Assembly: GCA_031286305.1 (NCBI GenBank) | Contig: JAITUM010000203.1 | Span: forward strand, 1-46,921 | Source: Candidatus Fibrimonadaceae bacterium | GTDB lineage: Bacteria; Fibrobacterota; Fibrobacteria; Fibrobacterales; Fibrobacteraceae | Length of the DNA stretch: 46,921 nt | Reading direction: 5' to 3' | Part shown: one piece after another, positions 41,160 through 46,921 of the stretch | How the letters are laid out: every line of letters starts with the position of its first letter | How positions within the stretch are numbered: position 1 is the stretch's first letter | Program-made: the position numbers and the translations under genes | The notes under the pieces: model-generated | What the model saw: only the letters and a program-made list of their open reading frames with translations | What the model was told of the DNA's origin: nothing | Databases searched by the model: none

Positions 41160-44132
41160 CTACCTCACTGGCACACGCAAAATTTGTTTTTCGCTGCCGA
41201 ATGATGTTTTTATGATGTACATTCCTTTTGGCAAATGTCCAAACGATACTACATAAACACCACCTTTAAAATTTTGCCGGCCAATTAAATTTCCTTTTAG
41301 ATTGAAAACTTCAACCATTGCATTGTTCGTTGCTTGCAAGTTTATACCATTACGGATTTGAGTGGCTTGGTTGGCAGTAGCAATTTGTGGAAGACGAATA
41401 GGGGTACCGCCGTCGCTGGAACTGCTACTTGGAGTTACACTGCTGCTGGATGGCGTGTCTGTACCGGAAGAAGACGATGAAGACTGCCAGCCGCTTGTAA
41501 CGGTAATATCTTCTGGTGGCGCGCTATCTGCGATTGCACCGCCTCTTGGTGTTAAGCAAGCAACATTGGCTATCATCAAGTTTTTGCTTGTTCCGTTGTT
41601 TACATTATCATCAAAAACCCAAGATATTTTGGTTGCTTTCGCCAAGTCCACAGGTACTGCTCCTGTATTTCCATCTTCGCCTCCGCATCCGGCACCTTGC
41701 CAACTACGTGGCATTTTAAGCGTAGTTAAATCTATGGTTTTCTTAGTCCAGCCGTTTTGTGCAGGAGTTACTTCCAATCCCCATTTATTGTCATCTGCCA
41801 AGGCTGGGTCGTCACAAAGGTTTTTTTGGAACTCAACCAAGAACCAATGCGGATCTCCTTTGTAATAATAGGAAATCTCGTTACAATCAGCAATGTTTGG
41901 TTTTCCTAATGTTTTGTTGTCAATATTTATGCCTGCTCCGCTATATTTATCCGGATCTGCAAGTGTTACATCTCTGAGCTTTGCTACACCTTCTACGAAT
42001 CCAAGAAGACCGGCAATGTCTTTATTCTCTGGATTGTTTGCTATTGCGCCATTGTACACAAAAGAAGTCATATAACCGCCGTAAGCTGTAGTATTAAATT
42101 CAGCGTTTTTGCCTTGGTATGCGAATATATGATAGCTCGGAATTGGCCAGCCGTTTGTAACAGTAATATCTTCTGGTGGAGCAGTGTCTGCAATCGCTCC
42201 ACCACTTGTGGTTAAGCAAGCAACATTAGCTATCATAAGGTTTTGTTTTGAACCATTGATATTATCGTCAAAAGCCCAGGAAATATTAGTTACTTTTTTC
42301 AAATCTACATGTACAGCATTTACATTTCCGGTTGCACCTCCACATCCAGCACCTTGCCAACTGCGCGCCAGTCCTAGCGTAGTCAAATCTACAGTTCTCT
42401 TAGTCCAAGTATTTTGAGCAGGAGTCACTGCCAATCCCCATTTGTTATCATCTGCTAAAGTTGGGTTGGCGCAAAGATCCTTTTCGAACTCTAGCAAGAA
42501 CCAATGCGGATCGCCTTTATAATAGTAAGAGATTTTCTCACACTCTGCAATGTTTGGAATTCCAGTTGTTTCGTTATGCATGCTTATGACAGCTCCGCTA
42601 TAGCTATCAGAAACAGGATTGAGCTCCACATTCCAAAGTTTTGCCACACCATCTGAAAATCCAAGAATGCCATCGCTATACTCGTCTTTAGGATTGCTAG
42701 CTGTTGCCCCATTATATGTATAAGCGTGAATATAGCCACCATAAATAGTGGGCGTGTTTTCTGCTTCTTTGCCATGGTATGCAAATATATGATAACTGGG
42801 TATGCTGGAACTAGAAGACGAGGAAGCAGAAGACGAAGAACTTCCAGAAGAAGATGATGCTATGTAAAAATCACGCAAATGCGGATAGCCATTGTTTCTT
42901 GTGCTGTTTATGCCCCAAGTTCTATTAAAGTCCCATGTTGCGAAAGTAGTTTGTCGTTTCATATCGGCTGTACTTTTGCCTGTGACTCTGTTACTTGCAG
43001 TGCCACTGCCTATAGCTTTGCTTCGTTCACTGGTTTGAATGTCATAATAACTATTGTTTATCACGCTTGTGCCTGCTACCCAGGTACCAACTGCATTACC
43101 AATTTTTTTACCGGGCTCAGCACCGAAAAATTCACCAAATTTTTCAAAAAATTTTACAAGATTTACATTTTCATTCTCTCCTATAAATCCGCCTATATTA
43201 CTTTTAAACCATGAGGCAGCATCAGTAATCTTGCCGGTAGAATAGCAATTGTGTATCTTTCCATCATAGAGAGCTCCAGCAAACCCACCGCAATAAGCTC
43301 TGGGCCCTGGCGTTACTCCGCACTTTACCGCACCAATAGAATAGCTATCGCTTATAGTACCAGAATTGGTTCCCACAAACCCACCAATATGACTATCTCC
43401 CTCTAACGAACCAGTGGAATAACTGGTTCTTATTCCGCCGATGTTAAGTCCAACAAGCCCTCCGGCATTACCATCGAATCCTTCCACGGTTCCGGTAGAA
43501 TAACTACTGATTATATTGCCGCTGTTAACCCCAACAAGTCCTCCAAGCCGCCAACGTCCAGTCAGCATTACTCCAGAGGAATAGCTATTAGTTATCGTAC
43601 CATAATTATTTCCTGCAATTCCACCAATAGCACCACAACCCTTAATATATGAAGAAATAACTCCAAGATTTTTTATTATTCCATCCTCACCTATGCTCCC
43701 AAATAAACCTTGATTATCGTTGGCAATGTCCACATTAACACCTCGGTTTATATAGACACCTTGAACAGTAAAGCCAACACCATCAAAAGTTCCATTGAAT
43801 CTATTAGTATTCGTTCCTATTGGTACCCATGTTCTAGCAGGTGGCGAGCTTGCCCAATTTTGCCAATTAGTTGTGTTATTGAGTGCAATGTTTGCGCCAA
43901 GTTTGATAGTTTTGTTTCTAAAATTTGTTCCACTGTTTACAAGTTGCCTAAGCCCAGCCAATTGCTCTGCTGTGGTTATGGTAAATTCGTTTGCCAAAGG
44001 ATTATTGGTATACCAAGCCGTATTAACCGTGCCGTTCCAAACAGCAGAAGTCTGCGCAAAAGCCATCTGAGCTCCCATACTCCCAATAAACAGGAAAAAC
44101 AGGATTTGCAGAATTTTAACGGATTTGTTCAT
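41160..44132 (-). CDS. Secreted GLUG-repeat protein with duplicated binding-like domains and C-terminal sorting-type tail
   Basis: The 990-residue protein has a signal peptide (ILFFLFIGSMGAQMAFA). Several GLUG-type repeats follow (about residues 165-300, for example IGGFVGTNSGTISDSYS), then a Ser linker and two near-identical 220-residue domains starting SYHIFAYHG (about 444) and SYHIFAYQG (about 664). A second Ser linker and a C-terminal tail (VEVFNLKGNLIGRQNFKGGV...GMYIIK) resembling type IX sorting domains end the protein. The duplicated domain, with SWQGAGCGG and conserved aromatics, looks like a jelly-roll carbohydrate-binding module. Substrate adhesion is the likely role. The start overlaps the upstream gene as ATGA. 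Confidence 0.8.
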   Translation of the reverse strand: MNKSVKILQILFFLFIGSMGAQMAFAQTSAVWNGTVNTAWYTNNPLANEFTITTAEQLAGLRQLVNSGTNFRNKTIKLGANIALNNTTNWQNWASSPPARTWVPIGTNTNRFNGTFDGVGFTVQGVYINRGVNVDIANDNQGLFGSIGEDGIIKNLGVISSYIKGCGAIGGIAGNNYGTITNSYSSGVMLTGRWRLGGLVGVNSGNIISSYSTGTVEGFDGNAGGLVGLNIGGIRTSYSTGSLEGDSHIGGFVGTNSGTISDSYSIGAVKCGVTPGPRAYCGGFAGALYDGKIHNCYSTGKITDAASWFKSNIGGFIGENENVNLVKFFEKFGEFFGAEPGKKIGNAVGTWVAGTSVINNSYYDIQTSERSKAIGSGTASNRVTGKSTADMKRQTTFATWDFNRTWGINSTRNNGYPHLRDFYIASSSSGSSSSSASSSSSSSIPSYHIFAYHGKEAENTPTIYGGYIHAYTYNGATASNPKDEYSDGILGFSDGVAKLWNVELNPVSDSYSGAVISMHNETTGIPNIAECEKISYYYKGDPHWFLLEFEKDLCANPTLADDNKWGLAVTPAQNTWTKRTVDLTTLGLARSWQGAGCGGATGNVNAVHVDLKKVTNISWAFDDNINGSKQNLMIANVACLTTSGGAIADTAPPEDITVTNGWPIPSYHIFAYQGKNAEFNTTAYGGYMTSFVYNGAIANNPENKDIAGLLGFVEGVAKLRDVTLADPDKYSGAGINIDNKTLGKPNIADCNEISYYYKGDPHWFLVEFQKNLCDDPALADDNKWGLEVTPAQNGWTKKTIDLTTLKMPRSWQGAGCGGEDGNTGAVPVDLAKATKISWVFDDNVNNGTSKNLMIANVACLTPRGGAIADSAPPEDITVTSGWQSSSSSSGTDTPSSSSVTPSSSSSDGGTPIRLPQIATANQATQIRNGINLQATNNAMVEVFNLKGNLIGRQNFKGGVYVVSFGHLPKGMYIIKTSFGSEKQILRVPVR
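41480..42800 (-). repeat. Tandem 660-bp domain duplication in the GLUG gene
   Basis: The two domain copies share conserved landmarks in the same order (SYYYKGDPHWFL, ADDNKWGL-VTPAQN, SWQGAGCGG, DITVT-GW) at a fixed distance of about 220 codons. Differences are spread along the unit, so the duplication is not very recent. Confidence 0.8.
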
Positions 44133-44542
44133 TGTGAACTCCTATTTTGAGTGATTGAAACTGAACTTTGCATCAATCTTAATTTTTTATCGTCTCTAGT
44201 AGCACCTTCATCAAAAACTACTGACAACCTAAGTTCCAAATTGATTACGCCAGAAACATCTTCCCATATTTCTCTAATCGCACCATAAGGAATATTTAAT
44301 GTGTTGTTATTGCCAATTACAATTTGAAATTCGCGTTCATGAAGAGAATTTTTTCCTGCTATGAAACAATATTTTGGCGTATGTATTATTTTTTCCAATA
44401 CCCCAAAATCATTTCTTTTAATTCTAACAAACTTAGAGATTAAAGCAATTTCTCTTCTTTGAGAAACTTTTTCTTTCAAAAAAACTTCTTTTTTTTCTCT
44501 ATCCTTGCAATAATCACAATCAGACTTACCTATTTCAACCAT
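44129..44542 (-). CDS. Small hypothetical CxxC protein
   Basis: I do not recognise this family. The protein of about 137 residues begins with a CDYC motif, has a basic segment (SQRREIALISKFVRIKRND) and a C-terminal beta-rich part (FQIVIGNNNTLNIPYG...LELRLSVVF). There is no signal peptide. The ORF track starts at TTG 44548; ATG 44542 follows AGGAG by 6 nt and is preferred. Its stop overlaps the GLUG protein start as ATGA, and its last codons contain the ribosome-binding site of that gene. Confidence 0.6.
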   Translation of the reverse strand: MVEIGKSDCDYCKDREKKEVFLKEKVSQRREIALISKFVRIKRNDFGVLEKIIHTPKYCFIAGKNSLHEREFQIVIGNNNTLNIPYGAIREIWEDVSGVINLELRLSVVFDEGATRDDKKLRLMQSSVSITQNRSSQ

Positions 44543-44563
44543 ATTCAACTCCTATTTCTCCCG

Positions 44564-44627
44564 TTTTTGTTAACCCTGCCAAAACTTGGGAACACGGTTT
44601 TGGCAAAATTCGCGCCACCATTGGAGC
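44564..44627 (-). promoter_or_regulatory. Two-hairpin leader element, copy 3
   Basis: On + it reads TTTTTGTTAACCC, then TGCCAAAAC-N11-GTTTTGGCA, then GCGCC-N6-GGAGC with one mismatch in the second stem. It fills the gap between the FISUMP stop and the ribosome-binding site of the CxxC gene. Confidence 0.75.
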
Positions 44628-44635
44628 AAATTCTT

Positions 44636-45628
44636 TTAATCCTGTACATCCTGCACACACCGTACTGAGTGTATTCTCCCACTACCACCATTACTACCCA
44701 TAGTGTAACTAATTCTTTGCTCTCCGCTAGTAAAAACGATAAAAGCGACATCAGTATATGTGCCCATATCTGAAGTCCACCATGAACCGCATTTGCCAAT
44801 ATCACTAATGCCGCTACATCTGACGCCGCCTGGCAATGCAGCAAAACCATAATCGTCCGTGCCGTTGCCGGAGTAAGTATATGTATCATAACTTAAAGTT
44901 ATGCCATTCCAAACATTCTCGGTATAACTGTCCCAGCCAGCTTTTGCTTTCAAATACTTGTCTGCACAATTAGTACATCCCTTATCGTCTTCAACAAATT
45001 TTATCAGTTGCTGCCATTCAGCGCTGCTGGGCAAATGCCAACCATCAGGGCAAACATTATGTGCATCATTGTCCCCGTAACGCCTGCCATATTTATCGCA
45101 GTTGGCAGCGTCATTATTATAACATGTACTATTAGTAGTTGCATAATTCAAATTTTCAGCCATCCAATTTTGTTCGCCGATTTTTACGGTTTTGTAATTG
45201 CTTATGTCCCTTCCTTTGCCAGCAGCACCATAACCGCTACTGCTTGAAGAGCTTGAGCCGCCACTGCTTGAAGAGTTAGAAACAGTAATAGATGAACTGC
45301 TGCTGTTGCCACTGGAAGAACTACCATTGACGGATGAGCTTGAGCCGCCACTACTTGAAGAGTTAGAAACAGTAATAGATGAACTGCTGCCGTTGCCACT
45401 GGAAGAACTGCCGTTAATGGAGGAACTTGAGCCATCGTAAGGACAACTGTTACTCGGTTGCCCATTGCAAGTATTGACGGTAAAAGGACCGACTAGGCAG
45501 GTATTTTCTGCTGTAATACAATAGTCGTATTTTGTTTCGCCTGTGTTTCCACCATCATCGCTACTGCAAGCGAAAAGTGTGAATGCCACGGCAAAAAATG
45601 CCAACGGGAGAAAATGTTTTGTTTTCAT
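44636..45628 (-). CDS. FISUMP-domain lipoprotein
   Basis: The 330-residue protein has a lipoprotein signal with Cys21 (TLFAC), poly-Ser/Gly linkers and a C-terminal FISUMP domain (Fibrobacter succinogenes major paralogous domain). The domain shows the usual landmarks: KIGEQNWMAENLNYAT, YGRRYG, CPDGWHLPSSAEWQQL, DDYGFAALPGG and the final SVRCVQD. The role of the family is unknown but it is surface-associated. The linker between YGRRYG and CPDGWHLP is slightly short. The ORF-track start (45682) is too early; ATG 45628 follows AAGGAGTTC. Confidence 0.92.
   Translation of the reverse strand: MKTKHFLPLAFFAVAFTLFACSSDDGGNTGETKYDYCITAENTCLVGPFTVNTCNGQPSNSCPYDGSSSSINGSSSSGNGSSSSITVSNSSSSGGSSSSVNGSSSSGNSSSSSITVSNSSSSGGSSSSSSSGYGAAGKGRDISNYKTVKIGEQNWMAENLNYATTNSTCYNNDAANCDKYGRRYGDNDAHNVCPDGWHLPSSAEWQQLIKFVEDDKGCTNCADKYLKAKAGWDSYTENVWNGITLSYDTYTYSGNGTDDYGFAALPGGVRCSGISDIGKCGSWWTSDMGTYTDVAFIVFTSGEQRISYTMGSNGGSGRIHSVRCVQDVQD
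45249..45422 (-). repeat. 87-bp tandem repeat encoding the Ser-rich linker
   Basis: Two units of 87 bp (29 codons) start at 45249 and 45336 and differ at only a few positions. They encode SSSSITVSNSSSSGGSSSS-type peptide and allow the linker length to change by slippage without a frameshift. Confidence 0.85.
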
Positions 45629-45684
45629 AATGAACTCCTTTTTTGAGGGGTGAAACTGATTTTTTTTTATAAGATTAAGCATTA

Positions 45685-45819
45685 TTATATTCCCTGCCTC
45701 TCGGCGGTTAAACTATTCTCTAGACCCAGCTCTACAAGCTTGCCATTAACATTTTCAAGCGAATTGACTATGATAGAACTCGCAACACTTTTCACTTTAA
45801 CTTTATTTTTTACATTCAT
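45685..45819 (-). CDS. Possible 44-residue protein upstream of the FISUMP gene
   Basis: The inner ATG at 45819 gives a 44-residue basic-then-acidic peptide (MNVKNKVKVKSVASSIIVNS...). TATATT lies 7 nt upstream, matching the leaderless pattern of other genes here. It is the first ORF of the minus-strand unit running to the zinc-ribbon gene. Function unknown; it could also be non-coding. Confidence 0.35.
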   Translation of the reverse strand: MNVKNKVKVKSVASSIIVNSLENVNGKLVELGLENSLTAERQGI

Positions 45820-45917
45820 GATGACAAATATAGAAATAAAAATGTAAAAGAAAGAGAGGGAATACAATTTCATTCATTTTTTTTCATTTATATTCATTTT
45901 TTGCCGATAAAAAGAAT

Positions 45918-46253
45918 ATGAAAACGCTGGATATTGCAAAATTTGCCCATAGAATGGGATTTAAATATAGGGAACTTGCTGAGGAATTGGGAACCTCAAC
46001 GAGCTTGATAGGTCAAGTTGCAAGAGGAAAATCAAAGTTTTCCTATGAAAATGTGGTGAAATTGATAGAATTAGGCATAACGGCAGAGGAACTGCTTGGA
46101 GAGGAATTAGGCAAAGAGTTTAAAAAACGCTGTTATGAGGAGTATGTTAAAGAAAATAGAGATAGCGTAACGCCAGTGGATGTTTCAGATGCAAAAAGTA
46201 TGGTTGTGGTCGGTTTGCAGAAGATTTTGGATGAGGTTAAGGGGCAGGGCTAA
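45918..46253 (+). CDS. Small HTH regulator, paralogue 2
   Basis: The 111-residue protein has an N-terminal XRE-like helix-turn-helix (YRELAEELGTSTSLIGQVAR) followed by SYENVVKLIELGITAEELLG, matching the 38942 protein in spacing and key residues. It is divergent from the FISUMP/GLUG unit, as paralogue 1 is from the MACPF gene. No ribosome-binding site is obvious before ATG 45918. Regulation of the neighbouring surface genes is inference. Confidence 0.7.
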   Translation: MKTLDIAKFAHRMGFKYRELAEELGTSTSLIGQVARGKSKFSYENVVKLIELGITAEELLGEELGKEFKKRCYEEYVKENRDSVTPVDVSDAKSMVVVGLQKILDEVKGQG

Positions 46254-46293
46254 CGCATCTTAATTTGCCGAATCGTTGTCGCAATTCATGGCT

Positions 46294-46316
46294 GGGCAAT
46301 CACGTTGTGATTGCCC
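46294..46316. terminator. Strong hairpin after the HTH gene
   Basis: GGGCAATCAC and GTGATTGCCC form a perfect 10-bp stem with a GTT loop, 41 nt after the HTH stop. A T-tract does not follow, so it is a weak candidate terminator or a REP-like palindrome. The 46254-46574 gap otherwise holds the ACAACGTTGT palindrome, a GCGGCAT...ATGCCGC hairpin and the Rpn leader. Confidence 0.5.
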
Positions 46317-46423
46317 TTGCACAACGTTGTTCAGATCGGGGCGTTGCGGCATAGGCATTAACTTAATGCCGCTATTTGGCAATGTAAACATACCGGTTAG
46401 TGCCTCCTATGCTGCAGCGCCCT

Positions 46424-46541
46424 GTTTTTTTTCAAAAAAAACAACGAAATTAACCCAAAAACGCCGCAAATGACAACAGACAGTTGCATTTTGCATTTTT
46501 TTGCAACTTTTCATATTATTTTTCCCGTTTTTTCCGTCTAA
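46424..46541 (+). repeat. Conserved Rpn leader region, copy B
   Basis: It begins with a T8-C-A8 palindrome (46425-46441) and continues with ACGAAATTAACCC, TGACAACAGACAGTTGCA and CCCGTTTTTTCCGTCTAA. These words occur in the same order upstream of the Rpn remnant at 30.25 kb. The conserved leader lies 30 nt before the ribosome-binding site of the Rpn gene. Confidence 0.75.
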
Positions 46542-46574
46542 GGATATAGAGAACATAAATTAACGGAGGTTCTT

Positions 46575-46921
46575 ATGGAAAAAATAGCTCTTGGACGTTA
46601 CGCCCAGCTAACGCAAGATTTGGCATTCAAAAGAGTATTCGCAAGCGAAGAAGACAAAGACTTGCTAGTGGCAATGCTAAATACATTCCTCGAGTGCAAG
46701 CTTGCTCACCCAATAAAGCATGTTGATATCAAGAACCCTTACATACCAGGACAAACGCCAACAGACAGAGATGCCGTTCTAGACATACACTGTCAAGACG
46801 CCGAAGGCAACAGGTTCATAACCGAGATGCAGATATTGCCCCAAAAGCACTTCATCCAAAGAGCCCTCTTTTATTCCGGCACCTCAATAGCCAGCTCCGG
46901 CAAAAAAGGCATAGCTTGGGA
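46575..46921 (+). CDS. Rpn-family recombination-promoting nuclease / putative transposase (5' part)
   Basis: Rpn proteins are PD-(D/E)XK nucleases linked to RecA-independent recombination and spread in many copies. The window holds the first 115 codons: QDLAFKRVFASEEDKDLLVAMLNTF, then the catalytic strands AVLDIHC and FITEMQ (Asp and Glu-x-Gln), then FIQRALFYSGTSIASSGKKG. ACGGAGG lies 7 nt before the ATG. The 3' end is outside the window, which is why the ORF track missed it. Confidence 0.88.
   Translation, partial: MEKIALGRYAQLTQDLAFKRVFASEEDKDLLVAMLNTFLECKLAHPIKHVDIKNPYIPGQTPTDRDAVLDIHCQDAEGNRFITEMQILPQKHFIQRALFYSGTSIASSGKKGIAW

Noticed and set aside
35928-44627. Leader repeats as integron attC sites
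   Set aside because: They are palindromic and lie between gene cassettes, but the ends do not fit RYYYAAC/GTTRRRY, the genes are not all bounded on both sides, and no integrase gene is present.
46276-46473. 65-codon ORF after the HTH gene
   Set aside because: It reads through hairpins and the Rpn leader, has no SD, and the matching region at 30 kb does not keep the frame.

Overview
The window is one stretch of a bacterial chromosome, most likely from the phylum Fibrobacterota (Fibrobacter or an uncultured relative). The main clues are a FISUMP-domain lipoprotein (a family named after Fibrobacter succinogenes), several lipoproteins with a ...F(A/S)CSS lipobox followed by poly-serine linkers, a long GLUG-repeat secreted protein with a C-terminal sorting-type tail, and a Gram-negative cell plan (BamA, ExbB, outer-membrane barrels). 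No 16S gene is present, so the assignment is inference.

Positions 1-13.4 kb are the conserved information-processing block on the + strand: tuf (3' end), rpmG, tRNA-Trp, secE, nusG, rplK-rplA-rplJ-rplL, rpoB-rpoC, then rpsL-rpsG. Positions 13.4-29.6 kb are housekeeping genes: an outer-membrane barrel protein, bamA, galE, tRNA-Phe, serine acetyltransferase, dxs, a lone nuoA, an ExbB/TolQ-type channel, tilS, and a minus-strand series of ruvB, an EpmB-like radical SAM protein, an ABC ATPase, a barrel/HEAT protein, a CgeB-like glycosyltransferase and raiA. Spacing is very tight, with overlapping 3' ends. Many genes carry a -10-like hexamer (TATATT or TACATT) only 6-9 nt before the start codon, which suggests leaderless transcripts.

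From 29.6 kb the sequence becomes accessory. It holds G-rich heptad repeats (GGGTATR), a truncated lipoprotein fused to the remains of an Rpn-family nuclease/transposase that is itself interrupted by a palindromic element, hairpin arrays, and then clpB. Downstream of clpB a 63-bp copy of the clpB 3' end is fused to an AAA-ATPase/PD-(D/E)XK gene that has lost its Walker A region and carries a second copy of the palindromic element in frame.

Positions 35.1-46.25 kb contain two similarly organised modules. Each has, in order, a cysteine-rich lipoprotein (or its remnant) on +, small minus-strand genes, large minus-strand surface/secreted proteins (a MACPF lipoprotein in module A; GLUG and FISUMP proteins in module B), and a divergent small HTH regulator. 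The two regulators are paralogues. A conserved two-hairpin leader sits just upstream of the ribosome-binding site of four genes in these modules, with compensatory stem changes. A VapBC toxin-antitoxin pair lies between the modules. The window ends inside an apparently intact Rpn-family gene whose upstream leader matches that of the broken copy at 30 kb. The modular, HTH-linked surface-protein cassettes with the shared leader are the best candidate for an undescribed system here.
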